The position numbers were made by a program, and so were the translations under genes. Shown piece by piece: positions 1 to 10,836 of a stretch of 64,000 nucleotides of DNA. The DNA is taken from positions 909 to 64,908 of the forward strand of contig NCEF01000024.1 of NCBI GenBank assembly GCA_002280565.1, in the 5' to 3' direction. The stretch is from Sphingomonas sp. 32-66-10 (GTDB taxonomy: Bacteria > Pseudomonadota > Alphaproteobacteria > Sphingomonadales > Sphingomonadaceae). The notes under the pieces are model-generated. The model had not been told where the DNA came from. It saw nothing but the letters and a program-made list of their open reading frames with translations, and searched no databases. Position 1 is the first letter of the stretch. Every line of letters starts with the position of its first letter.

Positions 1-1353
1 GAAGGGCGCGACCTGCTCGGCATCGCCCAGACCGGCACCGGCAAGACCGCCGCGTTCATGCTCCCCTCGATCGAGCGGCTCGTGGCGTCGAACAAGCGGG
101 CGCAGCCGCGCGGTTGCCGCATGCTCGTCCTCGCGCCGACCCGCGAACTGGCCAGCCAGATCGCGCAGAGCGCCCGCGACTATAGCAAGGGCACCAAGCT
201 CAGCGTCGCGACCGTGTTCGGCGGCACCTCGATCCACAAGAACAAGACCGACCTCGCGCGCGGCGTTGATATCGTCGTCGCGACCCCGGGCCGCCTCGTC
301 GACCTGATCGAACAAAGCTATGCGATCCTGCTCGGCATCGAAATCCTGGTGCTGGACGAGGCCGACCAGATGATGGATCTGGGCTTCATCCACGCGTTGA
401 AGCGCATCGTCCGCGAGCTGCCCAGCAAGCGTCAGACCCTGTTCTTCTCGGCCACCATGCCCAAGAGCATCCGCGACCTCGCGACCCAGTTCATCAAGGA
501 TCCGGTCGAGGTGAAGGTGACCCCGGTCGCCACCACCGCCGAGCGCGTCGAGCAGTTCGTGACCTTCGTGAACCAGGCGGAGAAGCAATCGCTGCTGACC
601 ATCGCGCTGCGCGACGAGGCGATCGACCGCGCGCTGATCTTCACCCGCACCAAGCATGGCGCCGACCGCGTCGTGAAGCTGCTGGCGGCCAGCGGCATCG
701 CGTCGAACGCGATCCACGGCAACAAGAGCCAGCCGCAGCGCGAGCGTGCGCTGGGCGAGTTCAAGTCGGGCAAGGTCAAGGTGCTGATCGCCACCGACAT
801 CGCGGCGCGCGGCATCGACGTGTCGGGTGTCAGCCATGTGTTCAACTTCGAGCTGCCCAATGTCCCGGACCAATATGTCCACCGCATTGGCCGCACCGCC
901 CGCGCCGGCGCGACCGGCATCGCCATCAGCTATTGCGCCGATGACGAGCGGCCGTATCTGCGCGACATCGAAAAGCTGATCCGCCAAAAGGTCGCGATCC
1001 AGCCGCTACCCGAGGATTTCCTTGCGGAATCGGCCCGCATCAAGTCGAGCCGCGGCCCGATCCCGGTCAGCCGCGACGAGATGAACGGCCGCAACGGCCG
1101 CACGATGCAGGACCGCAACGCCCATCACCGCGCCGCCCAGCGCGACCGCGGCCCGCGCGCCAATCCGACTGGCGAGCGCCGCGAAACGCTCGGCACCGCC
1201 GCCCCGCGCGCTGCTGAAGGCGCCGGTGCCGGCGACAAGCCGCGCTTCTATGGCCCGCGCAAAAAGAAGTTCACCCCGCGTCCCGCCGGTGCCGGTGGCG
1301 GTGGCGGCCAGCGCAGCGGTGGCGGCGGCGGCCAGGGCCAGCGTCGCGGGTAA
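1..1353 (+). CDS. DEAD-box ATP-dependent RNA helicase, 5' end cut off (RhlE-like)
   Basis: The reading frame is open from base 1, so the gene start and Q motif lie outside the window; 450 residues are visible. Helicase motifs appear in order: Walker A AQTGTGKT (visible residues 9-16), PTRELA (46-51), DEAD (119-122), SAT (150-152) and HRIGRTARAG (294-303). After about residue 350 the core gives way to a basic tail ending in Gly/Arg/Gln-rich repeats, typical of RhlE-like helicases that remodel structured RNA during ribosome assembly or RNA decay. The family is certain; the subfamily (RhlE versus another DEAD-box paralogue) is an inference from the core and tail. Confidence 0.95.
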   Translation, partial: EGRDLLGIAQTGTGKTAAFMLPSIERLVASNKRAQPRGCRMLVLAPTRELASQIAQSARDYSKGTKLSVATVFGGTSIHKNKTDLARGVDIVVATPGRLVDLIEQSYAILLGIEILVLDEADQMMDLGFIHALKRIVRELPSKRQTLFFSATMPKSIRDLATQFIKDPVEVKVTPVATTAERVEQFVTFVNQAEKQSLLTIALRDEAIDRALIFTRTKHGADRVVKLLAASGIASNAIHGNKSQPQRERALGEFKSGKVKVLIATDIAARGIDVSGVSHVFNFELPNVPDQYVHRIGRTARAGATGIAISYCADDERPYLRDIEKLIRQKVAIQPLPEDFLAESARIKSSRGPIPVSRDEMNGRNGRTMQDRNAHHRAAQRDRGPRANPTGERRETLGTAAPRAAEGAGAGDKPRFYGPRKKKFTPRPAGAGGGGGQRSGGGGGQGQRRG

Positions 1354-1361
1354 TCGATCCT

Positions 1362-1390
1362 CGCTCCTCCCGGCCCGGCCGGGGGGAGCG
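1362..1390. terminator. GC-rich hairpin between convergent genes
   Basis: An inverted repeat (CGCTCC...CCCGG against CCGGG...GGAGCG, slightly imperfect) fills the 39-base gap between the helicase stop and the stop of the minus-strand gene at 1393. There is no clear T-tract on either side, so it may act as a bidirectional RNA 3'-end stabiliser rather than a strict intrinsic terminator. Confidence 0.4.
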
Positions 1391-1392
1391 GA

Positions 1393-2025
1393 TCAGTTGG
1401 CGGCCACCGGCTTGATCGCCTTGGCAAAGGCCAGCACCGACGGCATCAGCTTGCGGATATCCGCGTCGGTCGTGCCGGGCGCATAGCGATAGATCGTCAC
1501 GACCTTGCCCGACACGACGGTCATGCATCCGCTCATCGCCAGCGTATAGGCGATCCCGCGCTCCGGCGCCGCCATGTCGAGCACCGCCCCGAGATAAACA
1601 CAGTGCGCATCCTGGCCATAGCCGCGCACCTCGCCCTTGATCTGGACCGGGCTGCCCACGGTGCGCGAAACGCTCTTGGACGCTTCTTCATTTTCGCCCC
1701 CCGACTGCGCGTTGAGCGCAGGGCCGATGGCGCGCTGAAGTTCGGCGGTGGTGGTGCTGACGGCCAGCAATTCGTTCGGCGTCTTGAGGATGAAATAGTC
1801 CTTCCACGCCATGTCCGCGCTGCAGGACATCGCGGTCAGGTGGGTGACGTTACGCGGATCAGCCGCGGCGAGCATCTGCGCCACCGCGGCATTCTTGCCC
1901 TCCGCCGGGCAATAGCCTGCCGGCAGCTCGGTCGTGAATTCCACCGTGCCCACCCGAAAACGGTTCTGGGCAGCAGCGGGGGTAGCAATGGCGGCGATCA
2001 GGCCGGTGATCAGGATCGATTTCAT
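1393..2025 (-). CDS. secreted protein of unknown function (210 aa)
   Basis: The protein opens with a clear Sec signal peptide: a Lys, a hydrophobic stretch and an AAAQ-type cleavage site near residue 20. The mature part is soluble-looking and has three or four cysteines (around residues 38, 67, 144 and 167), compatible with disulfides in the periplasm. I do not recognise a family. It lies on the minus strand, tail to tail with the helicase and 52 bases downstream of the next minus-strand gene, which also encodes a secreted protein, so the two could be co-transcribed. Length and coding bias look like those of a real gene. Confidence 0.75.
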   Translation of the reverse strand: MKSILITGLIAAIATPAAAQNRFRVGTVEFTTELPAGYCPAEGKNAAVAQMLAAADPRNVTHLTAMSCSADMAWKDYFILKTPNELLAVSTTTAELQRAIGPALNAQSGGENEEASKSVSRTVGSPVQIKGEVRGYGQDAHCVYLGAVLDMAAPERGIAYTLAMSGCMTVVSGKVVTIYRYAPGTTDADIRKLMPSVLAFAKAIKPVAAN

Positions 2026-2077
2026 GGCACCATGCTAACGCAATTCCGGTCGAGATCGAGTCGCTTTGATCTCACCC

Positions 2078-3034
2078 TTACCGCCGCCCCGGCCCGCGCC
2101 CGCGACGTCGCGCTTCTTCGTCGGCGCGACCGTCGATCAGCCGCTGTGCCCGCTCGGCTCCCGCCGTCGCCTCATTCCCGCCCCGCCCGATCAGCAGCGC
2201 GGCGCGACGATACAGCGTCAGCGCCTTGTCATACTCCCCCGCCGATTCGGCGCACAGGCCAAGGTCAAAGGTGATCGAGGGGTGGTTCGGCGCCTGCACG
2301 TCCATCGGCGCCCACGCCGCACAGGCGGCGGGCAGGTCGCGCTGGGTCTGCTTGACGATAGCCTTGAACGGCCGCTCCAGCGGCTTGGGCAGGCCGCGCG
2401 TGCTCTCGCGGAAGCGGATCGAATAGAGCTCGACCGAAGGCACGATGTCGGCGCGCACATGTTCGGCGATGTCGATGATCATCGCGCGGATCGCCTCTTC
2501 GGTCGTGCGCGACGGGTCCTGCCCGCGGCACCAGCTGGTTTCATCGCGGCGCGGACGCGATACACTATAAAGGACGCGCCCGCCCTGCCCGGTCAGACGC
2601 AGGTCGGCGTTCACATTGATCACGCGGCGGGTACAGTCCTTCTCGCCCTCTTCCTCGCGCAGGCACTTGCCGTCACGCTTCCCGCCCTCGCGCTCGACGC
2701 ATTCCTTTTCCTTGCGCTTGAACTTCGTTTCCTGAACCCCGGTGACGACATTGCCGTTGAGCAGCCCATCGGCATCGCCGCCGCGCCCGCCGACCAGGTC
2801 GAAATGGGTTCCCCCCTCGATATCCGGCCGCGCCAGCGCGCGTTCGATCGCCAGGGCCAGCTGCATCCCGTCCTTGCCCGCGATCCGCCCGACGCGCAGC
2901 GAATCGAGCATCGCGGCATCGCGATAGGGCGCGGCGAAGCGGCCGGTCATGCGCACGCTCTCGGCATGGGCGGTGGTTGCAAGCAGGCTCGCGGCGCCGA
3001 CAGCAATCGCGGCACGGATCGGCATCGGAAGCAT
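2078..3034 (-). CDS. secreted protein with C-terminal TPR-like region, unknown function (318 aa)
   Basis: A signal peptide ends near residue 24 (TTAHA cleavage context). Residues about 110-140 form an unusually charged Lys/Glu/Arg-rich segment with several cysteines. The C-terminal third contains a stretch resembling one tetratricopeptide repeat ([20 protein letters not shown]), and the tail is Arg-rich. No enzyme motif is visible. It probably heads a two-gene transcript with the secreted protein downstream and is transcribed divergently from the ATP synthase operon, sharing the 218-base gap that holds the operon's promoter. I infer export and a protein-binding role only from the signal peptide and the repeat. 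Confidence 0.7.
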   Translation of the reverse strand: MLPMPIRAAIAVGAASLLATTAHAESVRMTGRFAAPYRDAAMLDSLRVGRIAGKDGMQLALAIERALARPDIEGGTHFDLVGGRGGDADGLLNGNVVTGVQETKFKRKEKECVEREGGKRDGKCLREEEGEKDCTRRVINVNADLRLTGQGGRVLYSVSRPRRDETSWCRGQDPSRTTEEAIRAMIIDIAEHVRADIVPSVELYSIRFRESTRGLPKPLERPFKAIVKQTQRDLPAACAAWAPMDVQAPNHPSITFDLGLCAESAGEYDKALTLYRRAALLIGRGGNEATAGAERAQRLIDGRADEEARRRGRGPGRR

Positions 3035-3138
3035 GGCATTCCCCCCTGAGCAGTGTCAGTAGCCCGTTGTTTCACACCCGGCGCCATTCCCGGCAAGCCC
3101 GCTGCGCACGCGCCGCCGTCATCGCACGGTCACACAGG

Positions 3139-3166
3139 TTGCATCCGCGCCACCCCTTTGCTAGGC
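3139..3166 (+). promoter_or_regulatory. candidate promoter of the atp operon
   Basis: TTGCAT at 3139-3144 and CTAGGC at 3161-3166 are separated by 16 bases and lie about 90 bases upstream of the atpH start. The -10 is poor by enterobacterial rules. This is a weak prediction made mainly from position. Confidence 0.3.
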
Positions 3167-3179
3167 GCGCGCCAACCCA

Positions 3180-3208
3180 TCGGGGGTGCCGCGCAGGCAC
3201 ACCCCCGA
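3180..3208 (+). promoter_or_regulatory. stem-loop in the atp operon leader
   Basis: TCGGGGG (3180-3186) pairs with CCCCCGA (3202-3208), and TGCC pairs with GGCA inside it, giving an 11-bp stem with a small bulge and a GCGCA loop. It falls between the candidate promoter and the atpH start. No T-tract follows, so it is more likely a leader-stability or translational element than a terminator. Confidence 0.4.
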
Positions 3209-3252
3209 ATCCCCATGGGGCCATTCTAGAGTCCAAGAGGAAACACGCGTCC

Positions 3253-5348
<2,096 letters not shown>

Positions 5349-5358
5349 AGCAAAATAG

Positions 5359-5460
5359 CCCTCTCTCCGCTTGCGGGGAGAGGGTTGGGAGAGGGGCATA
5401 CGGGCTCCGCTTCCGACTGCCCCTCTCCCCGGCCCTCTCCCCTGAAGGGGAAAGGGAGTA
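5359..5460. repeat. REP-pair (REPIN-like) palindromic element between atpA and atpG
   Basis: A hairpin CCTCTCTCCGC-TT-GCGGGGAGAGG is followed by GGGAGAGGGGCA. After a short spacer the complementary TGCCCCTCTCCC and a second, less perfect hairpin run in inverse orientation. Two inverted REP hairpins facing each other is the layout of a REPIN. It fills almost the whole intercistronic gap, so it must be transcribed within the operon. A related copy lies before atpC (8520-8619). Confidence 0.75.
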
Positions 5461-5473
5461 AGAAGAGAAGAAC

Positions 5474-6344
5474 ATGGCCTCTCTTAAGGCACTCAAGGTC
5501 CGCATCGGCTCGGTGAAGTCGACGCAGAAGATCACCAAGGCGATGAAGATGGTCGCCGCCGCCAAGCTGCGCCGCGCGCAGGAAGCGGCGGAGGCCGGGC
5601 GTCCCTATGCGCAGCGGCTCGAAAGCGTCGTCGCCAGCCTCGCGTCGAAGGTCGCGGGCGGCCCCGGCGTGTCGCCGCTGCTCGCCGGCACCGGCAAGGA
5701 TCAGGTCCACCTGTTCGTCGTCGCCACCAGCGACAAGGGCCTGGCTGGCGCGTTCAACACCAACATCGCCCGTCTGGCGCGTCGCCGCGCGCAGGAGCTG
5801 ATCGCGCAGGGCAAGACGGTCAAATATCGGCCGTAAGGGCCGTGCGGTGCTGAACCGCCTGTTCCCGAACAGCTTCGTCCATTCGATCGAACCGGGCGAC
5901 CTCGGCAAGCTCGGCTTTGCCGACGCGCGTGGCTATGCCGACGACCTGATCGCACGCTTCGAAGCGGGCGAGTATGACGTTGCGCACCTGTTCTATTCGA
6001 ACTTCAAGTCGGTCCTGACGCAGGAGCCGACCGAGCAGCAGCTGATCCCGGTCAAGATCCCCGAGGTCGTGGTCGAGGAAAGCGGCGCAGCCGTTACCGA
6101 ATATGAGCCCGACGAGGAATCGATCCTCGCCGACCTGCTCCCACGCAATGTTGCGATCCAGCTCTACCGCGCGATGCGTGAGAATGCTGCGTCGGAACAG
6201 GGCAGCAAGATGACCGCGATGGACAACGCCACGCGCAACGCGGGCGACCTGATCAAGCGTCTGTCGATCCAGTATAACCGCGCGCGCCAGGCCGCGATCA
6301 CGACCGAACTGGTCGAGATCATCTCGGGCGCCGAGGCACTATAA
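5474..6344 (+). pseudogene. atpG: F1 ATP synthase subunit gamma, frameshifted
   Basis: Gamma is the rotary shaft of F1. The first part (5474-5836) begins [20 protein letters not shown], the expected N-terminus, and runs to GKTVKY, then hits TAA at 5834-5836. The second part reads in the next frame from about 5826 ([14 protein letters not shown]) to the stop at 6342-6344, with the canonical C-terminus (IQYNRARQAAITTELVEIISGA). Joining the parts gives about 289 residues, near the usual 290-295. Between them the family normally has a few residues (KFYxIGRKG), so a net loss equivalent to 2 or 5 bases near 5824-5828 explains the break. Each part alone would be non-functional. A sequencing or assembly error is the simplest cause; a true mutation or translational frameshift is possible but unsupported. 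Confidence 0.9.
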
Positions 6345-6345
6345 G

Positions 6346-6951
6346 ATGCGCGCGTTCCTCCTCCTCGCTGCGACCATCGCACTCGCGGGCTGCAACCAGC
6401 AGCCTGCCGAGCAACCGACGCTTGCGCAGAATGAGGCGGCGGCGCGCGAAGCGGCGGCGGACCTCAAGGGCTGGGACCGCGTGTTCGGCTTCCCGACCGA
6501 AACGATCGGCCGCCTCAACCAGTACGGCTATCGCCTCGCCCCCTATGCGGCGGCGCCGACCGGCTTTGCGGCAAAGGGCGCAGCGATCACGCTGTCGCAG
6601 TCCGATGCGAAGTCACCCAATACCGGCACCGTGACCGTCACCGGCCCGGATGCAGAGACGATCGACACGATCACCTTTGCTTTGTCGCTGACCGACGACG
6701 CCAATGCCGAAACCGCAAAGAAGCGGCTGACCGACATCGTCCGCGCCTTCCTGTTCCAGTATCGCATCGACGACAAGAAGGCGCTCGACGCCATCGCCAA
6801 GGAACAGGCGTTCGACGGCATGATCGGCACCGCGCCGATCGCCATTGCCATCGACAAGGGCGACGCCGCCCGCACCCTGACCGTGACTTTCCGCCGCCCC
6901 TCCGCTACGGCCCCGGCCGAGGCGATGGTCGGCAATTCCCAGCAACCCTGA
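6346..6951 (+). CDS. lipoprotein of unknown function inside the atp operon (201 aa)
   Basis: The start ATG follows the atpG stop by a single base. The N-terminus is a type II signal peptide with lipobox LAGC (Cys16), so the product should be a lipid-anchored periplasmic protein. The mature part has a Gln/Ala/Glu-rich linker and then a compact domain of about 150 residues. I do not recognise the family. It sits between atpG and atpD on the same strand with 30 bases to atpD, so it is almost certainly co-transcribed with F1 genes. That is unusual, because gamma and beta are normally adjacent. An assembly or quality-control role for ATP synthase would be speculation. Confidence 0.85.
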   Translation: MRAFLLLAATIALAGCNQQPAEQPTLAQNEAAAREAAADLKGWDRVFGFPTETIGRLNQYGYRLAPYAAAPTGFAAKGAAITLSQSDAKSPNTGTVTVTGPDAETIDTITFALSLTDDANAETAKKRLTDIVRAFLFQYRIDDKKALDAIAKEQAFDGMIGTAPIAIAIDKGDAARTLTVTFRRPSATAPAEAMVGNSQQP

Positions 6952-8511
<1,560 letters not shown>

Positions 8512-8519
8512 GCCGGTTT

Positions 8520-8619
8520 CCCCTCCCGCTTGCGGGAGGGGCTAGGGGAGGGCCTGTCCACACGGGCCGTCCTCGAATGTTACAGACCCTCCCCCGACCC
8601 CTCCCGCAAGCGGGAGGGG
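8520..8619. repeat. REP-pair (REPIN-like) palindromic element between atpD and atpC
   Basis: A perfect hairpin CCCCTCCCGC-TT-GCGGGAGGGG (8520-8541) is followed by GGGGAGGGCCTGT. About 40 bases on, ACAGACCCTCCCC and a second perfect hairpin CCCCTCCCGC-AA-GCGGGAGGGG (8598-8619) follow in inverse orientation. It is the same family as the element at 5359-5460. Its end lies 12 bases before the atpC start codon, so it could affect atpC translation or mRNA stability. Confidence 0.8.
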
Positions 8620-8631
8620 GGAGAAATTGAA

Positions 8632-8886
8632 ATGCTGCACTTCGAACTCGTGACCCCGGAAAAGCTGCTCCGCTCGGAGGACGTCCACATGGTGGTGGTC
8701 CCCGGCAGCGAGGGCGATTTCGGCGTTCTGGAGGGCCATGCGCCCTTCATGTCGACGATCCGCGACGGCAATATCGAAATCTACAAGACTGCCGCAAACC
8801 AGTCGCCGGAACTGATCCGCGTCGAGGGCGGCTTTGCCGAGGTCAATGAAAAGGGGCTGACGGTCCTCGCCGAAAAGGCGGGCTGA
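8632..8886 (+). CDS. atpC: F1 ATP synthase subunit epsilon
   Basis: Epsilon forms the lower part of the central stalk and couples F1 to the c-ring. ATG at 8632 gives the family N-terminus [13 protein letters not shown]; a longer in-frame opening through the palindromic repeat upstream is rejected. The 84 residues cover the N-terminal beta-sandwich ([18 protein letters not shown]). The C-terminal helical hairpin found in longer homologues is absent, as is common in alphaproteobacteria. It is the last gene of the operon and is followed by an intrinsic terminator 24 bases downstream. Confidence 0.95.
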   Translation: MLHFELVTPEKLLRSEDVHMVVVPGSEGDFGVLEGHAPFMSTIRDGNIEIYKTAANQSPELIRVEGGFAEVNEKGLTVLAEKAG

Positions 8887-8910
8887 TTCTTTAGCCACCG
8901 CCGGAATCGA

Positions 8911-8942
8911 AAAGGCCGCAGGGGCAACCCCGCGGCCTTTTT
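8911..8942 (+). terminator. intrinsic terminator of the atp operon
   Basis: AAAGGCCGC (8911-8919) pairs with GCGGCCTTT (8932-8940), with GGGG-CAA-CCCC closing the loop and TTTTT at the 3' end. It is a textbook rho-independent terminator just after atpC. Confidence 0.9.
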
Positions 8943-8961
8943 CATGCGCCATGCGCTGCCC

Positions 8962-9417
8962 TCACCCGCGCTGATACTCCATCGCGCTCGCCCAGCCCTT
9001 GGCGGTCCCACGCTCGACCTTCAGCGCGTCGCCGGTGCGGGTGAAGCGCAGCCGTGCGACGCCGGCCGTGGTCGGCATTTCGAACGTCACGCTCTGCGCA
9101 TCGCGCGCAACTTCGGTGAACCGGCTCGGCGGGATGGCGGGCAGGGTGATGTCCAGCACCGCCTTTTCCCCCATTGCATCGAACGCCAGTTCTGCCTTCG
9201 CGCCCTTCATCGCCCCGCTCGTCCCCTCTTCACTGCACGAAACACCCAGTTTCGTCGGGTCGCAGCGCATTTCGAGCCCGTTGCCGCGCCACGTCCCGCC
9301 CAGCCAGTCGAGATGGCGGTTCGTCACGGCAGCATTCACCGCGACCGGCGCAGGTGCCGTCGCCAGCCCAGTCGGCGCGGCGAACATGGCGAACAGCGAA
9401 ACGAGGAAAGTGAGCAT
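8962..9417 (-). CDS. secreted DUF6265-like protein (151 aa)
   Basis: A hydrophobic leader with an Ala-rich cleavage region covers residues 1-28. The mature part starts with WLGGTWRGNGLEM, a motif of small exported beta-barrel proteins of the DUF6265 type, with two cysteines likely to form a disulfide. A related protein lies just upstream on the same strand (9491-9940), sharing the WL-G-W-G opening, so the pair may be paralogues. The function is unknown. It converges on the atp operon terminator. Confidence 0.7.
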   Translation of the reverse strand: MLTFLVSLFAMFAAPTGLATAPAPVAVNAAVTNRHLDWLGGTWRGNGLEMRCDPTKLGVSCSEEGTSGAMKGAKAELAFDAMGEKAVLDITLPAIPPSRFTEVARDAQSVTFEMPTTAGVARLRFTRTGDALKVERGTAKGWASAMEYQRG

Positions 9418-9490
9418 CTGGAAACCCCTGTGGTCGACTATCGCAGCCGTCCTTGCATCGCGTGCCCCGCCCCGCCACGGTCAGGATCGG

Positions 9491-9940
9491 TCAGTGCACC
9501 CGGTTGAAGGTCCAGCGCATCGCTTTGCTGCCATCTGCCAGAGAAATTTCGGCGGTCAGCATGTCGCTGACGCGACGATACTGAATCCGCTGCGGATAGT
9601 CATGCGCGGCATTGACGAACGTCACCCCCTCCTTGCCCGCGACCGCCCGAAACGGCACCGGCGGATTGCCCCCCGGCTGGGGTAGATAGACCGCAATGCC
9701 GCCCTCCAGCGTGATCCGCAGGAATTCGAACGCGACCGTCTTGCCGTCCTTCACAGTCTGCGACGTGCCGAGCATCGTCCCGCCCGCCGCCTGTTGCCAC
9801 GTCTCACAGGTCTGGCCTTGCGGACCATCGGCGCCGCACCAGCGCCCGGCCAGCCATTCGGGAAGCCCGGTGTTGTCGTCGGATCCCGTTGCGGCCAGCG
9901 GCATTGCCAATGCAGCGAGCAATAATGTCGTCCCGATCAT
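9491..9940 (-). CDS. secreted DUF6265-like protein (149 aa)
   Basis: The start ATG at 9940 gives a typical signal peptide (MIGTTLLLAALAMPLAATG). The same frame stays open far upstream, but that extension overlaps the AraC-type gene in antisense and has no signal, so it is rejected. The mature part has WLAGRWCGADGPQGQTCETW near its start, then strands resembling a small beta-barrel ending AMRWTFNRVH. It resembles the neighbour at 8962-9417 in its WL-G-W-G opening. It is divergent from the regulator at 10025. No biochemical role is known to me. Confidence 0.7.
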   Translation of the reverse strand: MIGTTLLLAALAMPLAATGSDDNTGLPEWLAGRWCGADGPQGQTCETWQQAAGGTMLGTSQTVKDGKTVAFEFLRITLEGGIAVYLPQPGGNPPVPFRAVAGKEGVTFVNAAHDYPQRIQYRRVSDMLTAEISLADGSKAMRWTFNRVH

Positions 9941-10024
9941 CCCAATCTCCCCATGGTCCCGCGCTGACAATAGCCACGCAGCGATCGGCTGGCTTGAACC
10001 GTTACGACATGCGAGGCTCTGACG

Positions 10025-10771
10025 ATGGACTATCGTGAGACTCCGCCCCCGCCCGGCCTCGACGGTTTCGTTGCCGCGATCTGGACGCTGGATGTCGGCG
10101 GGGCACCCGGCGATTGGGTCCCGCATGAAGCGGTGCCCGATGGCTGCATCGAGTTGATCCGTCGCCATGCCGGCCGTTCGGTGTGGCGCACCGAGCAGCC
10201 GCCGCTGTTCGTCACCGGCCTCGCGCTGCGTCCGGCCGCGCTCCGCTTCAGCGGCGACGCGCGCTTCACCGCCATCCGCCTGTGGCCATGGGGCTGGCAC
10301 GCGCTCGGCGGCAGTCGTTGTGCCGATTTCGCCGATGACTGGCAGGGCATAGCGGAGGACAGCCCCTTCGCAGCGCTGCTTCCGGGCGACGGCGCGCATC
10401 CTGCCCGACTGACTGCCGCCTTTGCCGGGCAGCCACCACACCCGATCGATCTGATTCGTCAGGTCGAGGGCGTCGGCGCGCTCGCCCGCCGAAGCGGCCT
10501 TTCTCCGCGCCAGATCCAGCGAATCTTTGCGCGGGAGATCGGAATGCCACCGCGCAGCTACCTGCGCCTGCTCCGCTTTCGCGAAGCGGTGGCCGGGGTA
10601 CAGGGCGAAGCCGCCCGCCTCGCCGATATGGCCGCCGCCTCGGGCTATGCCGACCAGGCGCACATGACCCGCGAATTTCGGGCGTTGGGCGGGCTTTCCC
10701 CCGGCACCACACGCCGCCGCGCCGCCGGACCGTTCGTCGCGGCGCGCGACGAACCGACGATGGATGGTTAG
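10025..10771 (+). CDS. AraC-family transcriptional regulator (248 aa)
   Basis: The C-terminal 100 residues carry a double helix-turn-helix: LARRSGLSPRQIQRIFAREI for the first helix pair, then the classic second module around MAAASGYADQAHMTREFRAL. The N-terminal 120 residues look like the small ligand-sensing domain (DUF6597 type) of this branch (HEAVPDGCIELI). It lies divergent to the exported protein gene at 9491-9940, 84 bases apart, so that gene is a plausible target. The inducer cannot be told from sequence. Confidence 0.88.
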   Translation: MDYRETPPPPGLDGFVAAIWTLDVGGAPGDWVPHEAVPDGCIELIRRHAGRSVWRTEQPPLFVTGLALRPAALRFSGDARFTAIRLWPWGWHALGGSRCADFADDWQGIAEDSPFAALLPGDGAHPARLTAAFAGQPPHPIDLIRQVEGVGALARRSGLSPRQIQRIFAREIGMPPRSYLRLLRFREAVAGVQGEAARLADMAAASGYADQAHMTREFRALGGLSPGTTRRRAAGPFVAARDEPTMDG

Positions 10772-10802
10772 GAACTTGTAAAACCTTGGCGGTTATCCCG
10801 GA

Positions 10803-10830
10803 GCGGACAGCGGACAGCGGATAGCGGGGA
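10803..10830 (+). repeat. four heptamer tandem repeats before the cpaF-like start
   Basis: GCGGACA, GCGGACA, GCGGATA and GCGGGGA run directly head to tail and end six bases before the GTG start, so they include the likely ribosome-binding region (GGGGAG). A change in copy number would move or alter the untranslated leader. Confidence 0.6.
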
Positions 10831-10836
10831 GCCGAG

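Noticed and set aside
5820..5840. Programmed frameshift in atpG
   Set aside because: I see no slippery heptamer followed by a pseudoknot or internal Shine-Dalgarno, and the family residues expected at the join are missing. An indel explains it better, although it cannot be excluded.
9491..10663. Extended form of the minus-strand gene ending at 9491, running antisense through the AraC-type gene
   Set aside because: The signal peptide starts at 9940, and the upstream part overlaps a well-supported regulator.
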